From Paenibacillus_AB hodogayensis (lineage in GTDB: Bacteria; Bacillota; Bacilli; Paenibacillales; NBRC-103111): a DNA stretch of 64,000 nt. Made by a program: the position numbers and the translations under genes. The stretch spans positions 186,001-250,000 of the forward strand of contig NZ_BAAAYO010000008.1 in NCBI RefSeq assembly GCF_039536325.1. Direction: 5' to 3'. Positions 24,265 through 33,250 of the stretch are shown piece by piece; positions within the stretch are counted from its first letter, which is position 1; every line of letters starts with the position of its first letter. The notes under the pieces were generated by a model. That model was not told the DNA's origin, did not search any database, and saw only the letters and a list, made by a program, of their open reading frames with translations.

Positions 24265-25219
24265 AACCGTTGACGGCGCCGTCGTGCAGAAGCAGTTCCC
24301 TGGCTTGCTGCGAGTCGCGTCCGATCTGGTCGACAAGCTCGTCGACCGAAGCGAATTTTCGTTCCGGCCGAATGTACGCGACTAGTTCCAAACCGACCTT
24401 TTCGCCGTAAATCGATTCATTGAAGTCGAACAGGTGGGTTTCCAGCGTCCTTCTCGTCGTATCCTCGAAAGTAGGCTTCGTGCCGATGTTCATGACGCCC
24501 GCGTAAATGCGCCCCGCCCGCTCGAAACGGACGGCGTACACGCCGTTGGCCGGTACAATGTACGGCTCGTCCAGCTCGACGTTGGCTGTCGGAAAGCCGA
24601 GCAGCCTGCCGCGCTCGGCCCCGTGCACCACTTCTCCGGTCAGCGTATAGCCGCGTCCGAGCAATTTGCCGGCACGGATTACGTCGCCTTGCTCCAAATA
24701 GTCGCGGACCAGCGTGCTGCTGATCTTGACGCCGTCCATATGGAACGGTCTCACGACCTCCACGGCAAACCGCCCGGCCGCAAGGTCGCACAACGTGTCC
24801 GCATGCCCCTCGCTTTTATGTCCGAAACGGAAATCGAAGCCGACGACAACGGTATTGACCCGCAGGCCCATCAGCATATGGTCGACAAACTCGGCCGGGC
24901 TGATCCGCGAAAAGGCCGGATCGAAACGGACGATATAGGCGACGTCGATGCCGGCCTCGGCCAGCAGCTCCAGCTTTTTGGGAACCGGGGTAATGTGCCT
25001 CACGTACTTGTCTTGCCCCAGCACTTCCCTCGGATGAGGATCGAACGTCATGATGGCGGCGGGAAGCCCCAGCTTCCCCGCCGTCTCCACTGCTCTGCGC
25101 ACCACCTCGCGATGGCCGAGATGCAGCCCGTCAAACTCTCCGATCGCCAGCACTTGCCCGCCTTCGGGCATGCCCTCGACCGGAAACGATATAGGATATT
25201 GCAGCGTTATTGATCGCAT
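24257..25219 (-). CDS. ribF: bifunctional riboflavin kinase/FAD synthetase
   Basis: A 320-residue RibF (RibC in Bacillus). The N-terminal FAD synthetase domain has the nucleotidyltransferase motif GEFDGLHLGH and SSTLVRDYLEQGD; the C-terminal riboflavin kinase domain has GFPTANVE and GVYAVRF. It converts riboflavin to FMN and FAD. Possible starts are ATG 25219, ATG 25225 and GTG 25231; 25219 has the best distance from AGGTG. It follows truB with its start 16 or fewer bases past the truB stop, and ends the rimP-ribF transcript. Confidence 0.94.
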   Translation of the reverse strand: MRSITLQYPISFPVEGMPEGGQVLAIGEFDGLHLGHREVVRRAVETAGKLGLPAAIMTFDPHPREVLGQDKYVRHITPVPKKLELLAEAGIDVAYIVRFDPAFSRISPAEFVDHMLMGLRVNTVVVGFDFRFGHKSEGHADTLCDLAAGRFAVEVVRPFHMDGVKISSTLVRDYLEQGDVIRAGKLLGRGYTLTGEVVHGAERGRLLGFPTANVELDEPYIVPANGVYAVRFERAGRIYAGVMNIGTKPTFEDTTRRTLETHLFDFNESIYGEKVGLELVAYIRPERKFASVDELVDQIGRDSQQARELLLHDGAVNGSA

Positions 25220-25234
25220 GTCCATTGTCACCTG

Positions 25235-26176
25235 CTACTCGGCCTCAGGCCGGGATGGGCTTAACGCGAACACTTTCTCCGGACGCAGCGTCCGGCTATC
25301 GGCATCCAGACGGAACAGGCCGACAAACCCGCCCTTCGGGTCGTACGTCCGGACCAATCCCGGCTGTTCCGGCAGCGGCGCCCCGTCCGGAAAAGGAACG
25401 GTTTTTCCTTGCGCCGCGTGCGCCGCGTCCAACTCCGATACGGTGCACGCCGGCAAATGCGTCGCCAAACGGTCGCCGGGGATGATGCGGGCATCCAGCG
25501 CGCCAGCCAGATGAAGCTCTCCAATCTGCTCCAGGCTGAGGCAATCGGCAAGCCCGAGCGAGCCCGAGCGGCTGCGCACGAGCCCGGTCATCACCGCCGG
25601 ATAGCCGAGCGCTTTGCCGATATCGACGCATAACGTACGAATATAAGTTCCTTTGGAACATAGCACGCGAAAGCGGATTGTGGGATAATCGGACGTCAGC
25701 TCCAGTCCGGTCGTCTCCAACTCGTAGATCTCGACCGTTCTCGCCTTGCGCTCGATCTCCTTGCCTTCGCGCGCCAGTTCATACAGCTTCTTGCCGCCAA
25801 CCTTGACGGCGGAGTACATCGGAGGTACCTGCTCGATCGTGCCGATGAACGCCGATAACGCTGCGGCCACATTCTGTTCCGTGAGAACCGCCTCGCCCGG
25901 ATTCAGACGCTCGACCGTTTCCCCCGTCCAGTCTTCGGTGTCGGTGCTGTAGCCGATGGTCAGTTCTGCCTCATACTCCTTGGGCAGTTCCTGAATATAT
26001 TCCACAAACCGGGTAGCCCGGCCCAGGCAAAGAGGCAGAACGCCTGTCACCTGGGGGTCGAGCGTACCCGTATGACCGATCCGTTTCATGCCTAGCAACC
26101 GCCGGACTTTGGCCACGACGTCGTGAGACGTGAAGCCGGCCGGCTTGTTTACCGGCAATACCCCTTCATAGTTCAT
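25235..26176 (-). CDS. truB: tRNA pseudouridine-55 synthase
   Basis: A 313-residue TruB. The catalytic Asp lies in GHTGTLDPQVTGVLP (near residue 40), and the KPAGFTSHD and SKGTYIRTLCVDIG motifs are present, with a C-terminal PUA-like domain. It makes pseudouridine 55 in the T-loop of tRNA. An open frame continues far upstream through nrnA, but the conserved protein begins at ATG 26176, which overlaps the nrnA stop by 4 bases; the ribosome binding site is weak, so coupling is likely. Confidence 0.95.
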   Translation of the reverse strand: MNYEGVLPVNKPAGFTSHDVVAKVRRLLGMKRIGHTGTLDPQVTGVLPLCLGRATRFVEYIQELPKEYEAELTIGYSTDTEDWTGETVERLNPGEAVLTEQNVAAALSAFIGTIEQVPPMYSAVKVGGKKLYELAREGKEIERKARTVEIYELETTGLELTSDYPTIRFRVLCSKGTYIRTLCVDIGKALGYPAVMTGLVRSRSGSLGLADCLSLEQIGELHLAGALDARIIPGDRLATHLPACTVSELDAAHAAQGKTVPFPDGAPLPEQPGLVRTYDPKGGFVGLFRLDADSRTLRPEKVFALSPSRPEAE

Positions 26177-27171
26177 GGCAACGACTGCCCTACTTCCTTT
26201 ATAACCTGTTGAACGACGTCCGGCATAGCCCCGATCAGCGTGCAGCCGGAAGCGCGGGCATGTCCCCCGCCGCCGAACGATTGGGCGATGCGAGCCACGT
26301 CGACGCGGCCATTGGAACGGAAGCTGACTTTCACCGTTTGTTCGTCCGTCTGCTTGAACAACAGTCCGACTTCCACCCCTTCGATATTGCGGGGATACAG
26401 GATCAGTCCGTCCATATCTTCCGATGTAGCGCCCGACTCGCGCATTTGCTCGGGGGACACCGTCATCCAGCTGACTTTCCGATCGTAAGCGAACGTCAGC
26501 GTGCCAAGCGCCAGCTTGAGTATCGAGACGTGCGAGAGCGTAATCCTCTCTAGCGCCATCTCGGCAAGCCGATGGCCGCTCACGCCCAGAGCCAGCAGTT
26601 CGGAGGCCATGCCCATCACTTTCGGACTCGTATTCGAGTAGCGGAAGCCGCCCGTATCGGTCAGCAGCCCGGTATAAATCGCCGTAGCCAGCTCGAGCGG
26701 CATCGGGCAGCTTAGCTCGGAGGCCAAGTCGTACAAAATTTCTACCGTTGCCGCTGCGCTGGACTGGATCAAAGCTACGTCGCCGAAGCCGTCGTTCGTC
26801 GGATGATGATCGATGTTCAGCAGCTTGAAGCCGTCCGCGAACCATTCCCTTACTTTGCCGATCCGCTGGAAGTCCGCGCAATCGACGCTGATGATGCAGC
26901 TCCAGGGTTGCTTCGGCTGTCCGTCCTCATAACGAAGCAGCCGGTCAAAGCCGGTTATATAACCGAACTTGTCCGGCAGCTTGTCCTGATTGGCCATCGT
27001 ATACCGTTTGCCGAGACGATCCAGCAGCATGCCGACCGCCAGCGTCGAGCTGGCGGCATCGCCGTCGGGGTTCACGTGAGCGACGACGAGAAAATCGTCG
27101 TGCTCCTCGATGAACGTCCGTGCTGCTGCCAGCTGCTTCCGGTACTGTACAGCATCGAGAGGAGCCCTCAT
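26173..27171 (-). CDS. nrnA: bifunctional oligoribonuclease/pAp phosphatase NrnA
   Basis: A 332-residue DHH/DHHA1 phosphoesterase. Metal-binding motifs include AHVNPDGDA (near residue 32), ISVDCAD, NIDHHPTN (the DHH) and, in the DHHA1 domain, GGGGHARASG. NrnA degrades 2-5-residue RNA (nanoRNA) and dephosphorylates pAp. It is coupled by 4-base overlaps to rbfA upstream and truB downstream, as in many Firmicutes. Confidence 0.94.
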   Translation of the reverse strand: MRAPLDAVQYRKQLAAARTFIEEHDDFLVVAHVNPDGDAASSTLAVGMLLDRLGKRYTMANQDKLPDKFGYITGFDRLLRYEDGQPKQPWSCIISVDCADFQRIGKVREWFADGFKLLNIDHHPTNDGFGDVALIQSSAAATVEILYDLASELSCPMPLELATAIYTGLLTDTGGFRYSNTSPKVMGMASELLALGVSGHRLAEMALERITLSHVSILKLALGTLTFAYDRKVSWMTVSPEQMRESGATSEDMDGLILYPRNIEGVEVGLLFKQTDEQTVKVSFRSNGRVDVARIAQSFGGGGHARASGCTLIGAMPDVVQQVIKEVGQSLP

Positions 27172-27524
27172 GCGTCCGGCTTTCCGCCGTTGATCTGATT
27201 GAGCAGTTGATCGATCCGGCTGCCGTATTCAATGGAAGCGTCGAATTGGAACTGCAGCTCCGGCGTAATCCGCAGGCGAATTCGTTTGCCGAGCTCGGAC
27301 CGGATAAACCCGGTCGCCTTGGCTATCGCCTTAAGCGAATCTTCCTTCTGCTGCTCCGTTCCGAGAACGCTAAGAAACACTTTGGCCTGCGATAAATCGT
27401 TCGTGACGTCGACCCCGGTCACGGTAATGAAACCGACGCGAGGGTCTTTCAGCTCCGACTGCAAAATTTGACTCAGTTCTTTTTTAATTTGCTCGCCGAC
27501 GCGGCCTACTCGTACTTTTGCCAT
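27168..27524 (-). CDS. rbfA: ribosome-binding factor A
   Basis: A 118-residue RbfA with the KH-like fold motifs RVGRVGEQIKKELS, DPRVGFITVT and RIRLRITPEL. It aids late 30S maturation and the 16S 5' end. AAAGGTGATG precedes the ATG. It lies 6 bases after infB and overlaps nrnA by 4. Confidence 0.95.
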   Translation of the reverse strand: MAKVRVGRVGEQIKKELSQILQSELKDPRVGFITVTGVDVTNDLSQAKVFLSVLGTEQQKEDSLKAIAKATGFIRSELGKRIRLRITPELQFQFDASIEYGSRIDQLLNQINGGKPDA

Positions 27525-27530
27525 CGGTCA

Positions 27531-30500
27531 TCACCTTTCTACGGTTTCCATCACGAACGCCTCGATAATGTCGCCTTCGCGGATATCATTGAACTTCTCG
27601 ATGGAAATCCCGCACTCGTACCCTTGGGACACTTCACGCACATCGTCCTTGAACCGCTTGAGCGAATCGACTTTGCCCGTAAAGACAACGATGCCTCCGC
27701 GAATGAGACGAAGCTCCGCCGCACGGGTAATTTTGCCCGACGTGATCATGCAGCCGGCGATCGTGCCGATTTTGCTGACTTTGAACAGGTTGCGCACCTC
27801 GGCCTGGCCGATAACGGCTTCTTTGTATACCGGGTCCAGCATGCCCTTCATCGCCTGCTCGATTTCCTCGATTACTTTGTAAATGATGCTGTGAAGACGG
27901 ATATCGACTTTTTCCTGATCGGCCGTCGCCATTGCCGCCGGCTCCGGACGGACGTTGAAGCCGATAATAATCGCATTGGAGGCGGAAGCGAGAATAATAT
28001 CCGATTCCGTAATCGCTCCGACGCCGTTGTGAATAATTTTTACGCGGACGCCTTCCACTTCGATTTTCTCGAGCGATCCTTTCAGCGCTTCGACAGAACC
28101 TTGCACGTCGCCCTTGATGATAACGAACAAGTCTTTAATCTCGCCATCCTTGATATGTTTGTACAGATCGTCCAAGGTTACGCGCGTATTGGCGCCTATC
28201 GTCGATTGACGGTGAGTCGTCATCCGTCTTTCGGCTATCGCTCTTGCCTTGCGCTCGTCCTCGAATGCCAGCAGCGGGTCCCCGGCTTGCGGCACTTCGG
28301 TAAGACCGGTAATTTCCACCGGCGTCGAAGGCCCGGCTTCCTTGAGACGGCGTCCCTTGTCGTTGACCATCGCCCGGACGCGTCCGAAGCAGACACCGGC
28401 AACGAAAGCATCGCCAATCTTCAATGTTCCGTGCTGTATGAGGACGCGAGCCACTGGGCCCTTGCCTTTATCGAGCTCGGCTTCAATTACGGTACCTCTC
28501 GCGCGCTTATTCGGATTGGCTTTGAACTCCTGAACTTCGGCCACGAGCAGAATCATTTCCAATAAATCTTCGAGGCCTTGACGCTGCTTCGCCGAAATGT
28601 TGACGAAAATCGTATCCCCGCCCCATTCTTCCGGCACGAGGTTGTACTCGGTCAATTCCTGCTTGATTTTATCCGGATTGGCATCCGGCTTGTCGATTTT
28701 GTTCACCGCTACGATAATCGGCACGTTCGCCGCTTTCGCATGGCTGATCGCTTCCACCGTCTGCGGCATAACGCCGTCGTCGGCGGCCACGACGATAATC
28801 GTGATGTCGGTCACTTGCGCGCCGCGCGCCCGCATGGACGTGAACGCTTCGTGGCCCGGAGTATCCAGGAACGTAATTTTCTTGTTCTTGATCTCGACTT
28901 GGTACGCCCCGATATGCTGGGTAATGCCCCCGGCTTCGCCTTCGGTCACATTCGTCTGGCGGATCGCATCGAGGAGCGTCGTCTTGCCGTGGTCGACGTG
29001 ACCCATAATCGTGACGACCGGCGGACGCTCGATCAGATCTTCGGCATCGTCCTTCTCTTCGATCGTCTCGAAATTGTCTTCCTCGACAGGCAGCTTCACT
29101 TCCACGTCAACCTTAAATTCCCCGGCAACGAGCAAAATCGTGTCGAGATCGAGCTCCTGATTGATCGTAGCCATCGTTCCGAGGAACAACAGCTTCTTGA
29201 TGACTTCGGAGGCATCCTTATGCAGCAGCTTGCAAAGCTCGCCTACCGTCATCGTGCCGCGCACGATAATTTTTTTCGGCGTGTTGTCGATCTTTTCCTT
29301 ACGGACGACTTCAACCTGATGGCGGCCTCTGCCTTTGCCACCGCGGTTGCCCGCTCCCCCGGAACGGTTGTTTTGTCCCGGTCTCGGCTTCTTGGGACGG
29401 CCTTGCGTTACATTAATATCATCCAAATTCTCAACCGTTGTACGAATCACTTCGGCTTTATTAAAGCGCGGATCGGCGTTCTTAACCGCTCCGGCGCGGT
29501 CACGGTCCTGATAGCCGCGGTCGCGGTCCGTGCGAGGCGCAGGCGGACGGGACGTTGCGACAGGAGCGGCAGCAGCAGGAGGTCTAGACGCCCCGCCTTG
29601 CTGCGGACGACCTCCCTGGCCCCCGCCTTGACCGAACGGACGGCCTCCTTGGCCGCCCCCGCCTTGCGGACGGTCGCCGAACGGACGGCCTCCTCCTTGG
29701 CCACCTTGGCCTCCGCCCTGCGGACGGTTGCCTTGATACGGCGGACGGCTTCCGCCTTGGCCTTGGCCTTGCGGACGGTCGCCTTGCGGGCGATCGCCGT
29801 ACGGACGGCCTCCGCCTTGACCACCTTGGCCTCCGCCCTGCGGACGGTTGCCTTGATACGGCGGACGGCTTCCGCCTTGGCCTTGGCCTTGCGGACGGTC
29901 GCCTTGCGGGCGATCGCCGTAGGGACGGCCTCCGCCTTGACCGCCTTGGCCTCCGCCCTGCGGACGGTTGCCTTGATACGGCGGACGGTTGTTGTCGTAG
30001 CGGCGCTCTCCGCCTTGGCCTTGGCCTTGCGGACGGTCGCCTTGCGGGCGGTCGCCGTATGGACGGCCTCCGCCTTGACCACCTTGGCCTCCGCCCTGTG
30101 GACGGTTGCCTTGATACGGCGGACGGTTGTTGTCGTAGCGGCGCTCTCCGCCTTGGCCTTGGCCTTGCGGACGATCATTGCGTTCGCCCTGCGGACGATC
30201 ATTGCGTTCGCCCTGCGGACGATCGTTGCGCTCCCCCTGTGGACGATCATTGCGCTCCCCTTGCGGACGATCGTTGCGTTCGCCTTGCGGGCGATCTCCT
30301 CCTTGCGGACGGTCGCCTCCATTCGGTCTTGGTGTTGGTCTGCCGCCTTGCGTCACTGCGCCTCCCCCTTCATTGCCGGCCCGCTTAGCGGCCGCATTCG
30401 CTTTAACATCACGGAAAAACTTTTCGACCTTGTCGACCGCGTCATTTTCCATTACGCTCATATGGTTGTTTACGGGTACACTCAATCTTTTTAAAATCGT

Positions 30501-30578
30501 AATAATTTCTTTGCTGCTCATATTTAACGACTTCGCATATTCGTATACCCGTAACTTATCTTTGTCTTGATTGCTCAA
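27531..30578 (-). CDS. infB: translation initiation factor IF-2 with a long repeat region
   Basis: A 1015-residue IF-2. Residues about 1-70 form a first IF2_N domain (LRVYEYAKSLNMSSKEII). About 75-390 is a low-complexity region of Arg, Gly, Gln, Pro and Asp built from tandem repeats. A second IF2_N domain lies around 425-490. The G domain starts near 520 (GHVDHGKT, DTPGHE, NKID) and domains II-IV follow. IF-2 places initiator tRNA on the 30S subunit and promotes 50S joining. Bacillus IF-2 is about 716 residues, so nearly all the extra length is the repeat region. The start is TTG with GGAGGTGG upstream, overlapping ylxQ by 23 bases. Confidence 0.96.
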   Translation of the reverse strand: MSNQDKDKLRVYEYAKSLNMSSKEIITILKRLSVPVNNHMSVMENDAVDKVEKFFRDVKANAAAKRAGNEGGGAVTQGGRPTPRPNGGDRPQGGDRPQGERNDRPQGERNDRPQGERNDRPQGERNDRPQGERNDRPQGQGQGGERRYDNNRPPYQGNRPQGGGQGGQGGGRPYGDRPQGDRPQGQGQGGERRYDNNRPPYQGNRPQGGGQGGQGGGRPYGDRPQGDRPQGQGQGGSRPPYQGNRPQGGGQGGQGGGRPYGDRPQGDRPQGQGQGGSRPPYQGNRPQGGGQGGQGGGRPFGDRPQGGGGQGGRPFGQGGGQGGRPQQGGASRPPAAAAPVATSRPPAPRTDRDRGYQDRDRAGAVKNADPRFNKAEVIRTTVENLDDINVTQGRPKKPRPGQNNRSGGAGNRGGKGRGRHQVEVVRKEKIDNTPKKIIVRGTMTVGELCKLLHKDASEVIKKLLFLGTMATINQELDLDTILLVAGEFKVDVEVKLPVEEDNFETIEEKDDAEDLIERPPVVTIMGHVDHGKTTLLDAIRQTNVTEGEAGGITQHIGAYQVEIKNKKITFLDTPGHEAFTSMRARGAQVTDITIIVVAADDGVMPQTVEAISHAKAANVPIIVAVNKIDKPDANPDKIKQELTEYNLVPEEWGGDTIFVNISAKQRQGLEDLLEMILLVAEVQEFKANPNKRARGTVIEAELDKGKGPVARVLIQHGTLKIGDAFVAGVCFGRVRAMVNDKGRRLKEAGPSTPVEITGLTEVPQAGDPLLAFEDERKARAIAERRMTTHRQSTIGANTRVTLDDLYKHIKDGEIKDLFVIIKGDVQGSVEALKGSLEKIEVEGVRVKIIHNGVGAITESDIILASASNAIIIGFNVRPEPAAMATADQEKVDIRLHSIIYKVIEEIEQAMKGMLDPVYKEAVIGQAEVRNLFKVSKIGTIAGCMITSGKITRAAELRLIRGGIVVFTGKVDSLKRFKDDVREVSQGYECGISIEKFNDIREGDIIEAFVMETVER
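29701..30170 (-). repeat. tandem 120/138-bp coding repeats in infB
   Basis: The block 29701-29820 recurs at 29821-29940 with a single base change (119 of 120 identical). A 138-bp variant with an extra RRYDNN-coding insertion follows at 29941-30078, and a partial copy at 30079-30170. Each copy encodes a module built on RPPYQGNRPQGGGQGGQ. Near-identity at DNA level means recent duplication or conversion. Confidence 0.92.
30169..30288 (-). repeat. five tandem 24-bp coding repeats in infB
   Basis: Five consecutive 24-bp units (30169, 30193, 30217, 30241, 30265) each encode the octapeptide GERNDRPQ. The first two are identical; the others differ at a few mostly silent positions. Confidence 0.92.
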
Positions 30579-30906
30579 TAGGTTCCACCTCCGAGGGTTT
30601 TACGAGAAACGACTTGATTTTTTGCGCGAACCCTGCATCCACTACGGCGACGAGCACCCTGGCTTCTTTGCCGATCGCGGCTCCCAGCTCATACCGGTCG
30701 AAGCATTCCACCAAATCGACGTTGTAATGGGCGCATTTGTCCTGAAATTTCTTGCGCGTATTGTCAGAAGCGTCCTCGGCCAAGACGACGAGACGAGCCT
30801 GTCCCGAGCGGACCGCCTTTAACGCGCCTTCGTCGCCGATCGCCAGCTTGCCTGCCCTCATGGCAAGCCCCAGAAACGACAACGCCTTATGATTCGGCTT
30901 GTTCAT
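30556..30906 (-). CDS. ylxQ: YlxQ, L7Ae-family ribosomal-type protein
   Basis: A 116-residue L7Ae/L30e-fold protein (FLGLAMRAGKLAIGDEGALKAVR). The family binds kink-turn RNA. It lies between ylxR and infB, its normal place in the nusA operon, and its 3' end overlaps the infB start by 23 bases, which suggests coupled translation. Confidence 0.9.
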   Translation of the reverse strand: MNKPNHKALSFLGLAMRAGKLAIGDEGALKAVRSGQARLVVLAEDASDNTRKKFQDKCAHYNVDLVECFDRYELGAAIGKEARVLVAVVDAGFAQKIKSFLVKPSEVEPIEQSRQR

Positions 30907-31210
30907 TGTCGGGCTTTCCGCAGCTGACCGATTTGAATTTGCCCTGCACGGCCAGGAAAGACTGCTCCAGGTTGTCGTATTGCTCAGGGCTTAGTGTTAC
31001 TTTGAGAGCGCGCTCGAACGCTTTCGTTTTTCTCGCTTTTTTGAACGCTTCCGCATCTCCGCATATATAAGCGCCGCGTCCGTTTTTCTTGCCCGTCAGG
31101 TCGAGTTCGACTTCGCCTTCCGGGGTCCGGACGATGCGCAGCATTTCGCGCTTGGACAACGTCTTTTGGCAAATGGTGCATTTGCGCTGCGGTACTTTTC
31201 TTACTTTCAC
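30887..31210 (-). CDS. ylxR: YlxR, DUF448 nucleic-acid-binding protein
   Basis: A 107-residue YlxR/DUF448 protein with the signature RKCTICQ, a GRGAYIC turn and a basic surface. In other bacteria YlxR has been linked to RNase P and to nucleoid binding; the role here is unproved. The start is taken at GTG 31210 with AGGTGGGAT upstream; the frame to 31249 adds 13 unconserved residues. It overlaps ylxQ by 20 bases. Confidence 0.9.
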   Translation of the reverse strand: MKVRKVPQRKCTICQKTLSKREMLRIVRTPEGEVELDLTGKKNGRGAYICGDAEAFKKARKTKAFERALKVTLSPEQYDNLEQSFLAVQGKFKSVSCGKPDNEQAES

Positions 31211-31269
31211 GGCGATCCCACCTGAACAAATAGTTTGTCGCCCCGGCATAAGAGCCCGCTTGAGCGGAA

Positions 31270-32367
<1,098 letters not shown>

Positions 32368-32621
32368 GGTTTGGGAACTCCCCCTTTCAATGCTTCCAAT
32401 GCTGCGCAAGCGCCCTGACCCGAAAAGGGGCGCCGCCTCTTCTTGCTCGCCATGGGACCAGCTCCTGGCGGCAAGCGACAGAACTTACCCGAATACGCTC
32501 GGTCAGCCGGCTTCGTAACGTACAAAGCCAAAGCAACCCTCTATATTCGAAAAGGTCGAATCTCTTGCCGGGCAAGGGATTCGTCCATTTCATGAATACG
32601 GCATAAGGTTTGGGCTATGTA
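32368..32621 (-). other. 254-base gap between rimP and nusA, no gene seen
   Basis: No coding frame with a ribosome binding site and protein-like composition was found. It contains two adjacent hairpins near 32540-32585 (CTTGC-CCG-GCAAG flanked by GAATC/GATTC, then TTCGA/TCGAA) without T-tracts. The gap is long for two genes in one operon. Confidence 0.4.
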
Positions 32622-33083
32622 CTAGAATAAGATAGCCAGCCGCGCGCTTGCGATTTTGCTTGCCGGAATTTCCGTCTTGCGGTTTGCGCTTTGCACGACG
32701 ACAAACGCTTCATTATAATCGAGCAGCTTTCCCTCGAATTCTTTCACACCGTCTATCGGCTCGTACGTCGTTACAAATACCTGCTTGCCAACCGCCTTGA
32801 CGTAGTCCTGAGGCTTTTTGAGCGGTCGCTCGGCGCCTGGGGAAGACACCTCCAGGAAATAGGCGGTCGGGATCGGGTCCTTCTCGTCCAGCTTCTCGCT
32901 CAAAAACTCGCTGATCCGTCCACAATCCTCGATGTCGATGCCGCCCTCTTTATCTACAAAGACGCGAAGGAACCAATTGCTGCCCTCCTTCACGTACTCG
33001 ATGTCTACCAGCTCGAACCCTTCCCGCTCCAGAAAGGAAGCAAGCATCTCTTCCACGGCTGCTTTAATCTGTTGTTGAGCCAT
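32622..33083 (-). CDS. rimP: ribosome maturation factor RimP
   Basis: A 153-residue RimP (YlxS) with the family pattern GFELVDIEYVKEGSNWFLRVFVD and EVSSPGAERPL. It assists 30S assembly. TAAGGAGGTCGAGCC precedes the ATG. It is the first gene of the nusA-infB operon, preceded by a promoter and a leader hairpin. Confidence 0.95.
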   Translation of the reverse strand: MAQQQIKAAVEEMLASFLEREGFELVDIEYVKEGSNWFLRVFVDKEGGIDIEDCGRISEFLSEKLDEKDPIPTAYFLEVSSPGAERPLKKPQDYVKAVGKQVFVTTYEPIDGVKEFEGKLLDYNEAFVVVQSANRKTEIPASKIASARLAILF

Positions 33084-33139
33084 GGCTCGACCTCCTTACG
33101 CTACGCCGGGTAGCCTCCGAAATGTGCAGTAAAACGTAA

Positions 33140-33159
33140 AGAGTGGGTTTCCCCACTCT
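33140..33159 (-). terminator. hairpin after polC, inside the rimP leader
   Basis: AGAGTGGG and CCCACTCT form a perfect 8-bp stem closed by a GAAA loop, then TTTACGTTTTAC on the minus strand. It lies 91 bases after polC but also about 40 bases downstream of the rimP promoter, so it may both end polC transcripts and attenuate the rimP operon. A second copy of the left arm (GAGAGTGG) lies at 33185-33178. Confidence 0.6.
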
Positions 33160-33201
33160 CCTGTCGACACGATCTATCCACTCTCATTATTACCAAAAAT
33201 G

Positions 33202-33230
33202 ATTATACCATAACAGTTGTTTCCTTACAA
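33202..33230 (-). promoter_or_regulatory. sigma-A promoter of the rimP-nusA-infB operon
   Basis: TTGTAA (33230-33225), a 17-base spacer ending in TGG, and TATAAT (33207-33202) on the minus strand, an almost ideal promoter with an extended -10. It lies immediately past the polC stop. Confidence 0.8.
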
Positions 33231-33250
33231 CCGGAATCGAGCGATATCCC

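Noticed and set aside
26177..26881. A 235-codon upstream extension of the truB frame.
   Set aside because: It is the out-of-frame shadow of nrnA; TruB homology begins at ATG 26176.
29701..30288. Possible CRISPR array because of regular repeats.
   Set aside because: The units are adjacent with no unique spacers and are in frame inside infB.
29447..30322. Ala/Thr/Val/Lys-rich repeat protein read in another minus-strand frame of infB.
   Set aside because: It is a frame-shifted reading of the same tandem repeats; its regularity reflects the DNA periodicity.
28578..30494. A 638-codon open frame on the plus strand opposite infB.
   Set aside because: It exists because the GC-rich, periodic infB repeat DNA has no stops on the other strand. 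It has no ribosome binding site or recognisable domain, and lies wholly within a conserved gene.
32387..32593. A 68-codon minus-strand frame in the rimP-nusA gap.
   Set aside because: It is Arg/Trp-rich with no hydrophobic or domain pattern and no good ribosome binding site. It could be a relic, but I cannot support it.
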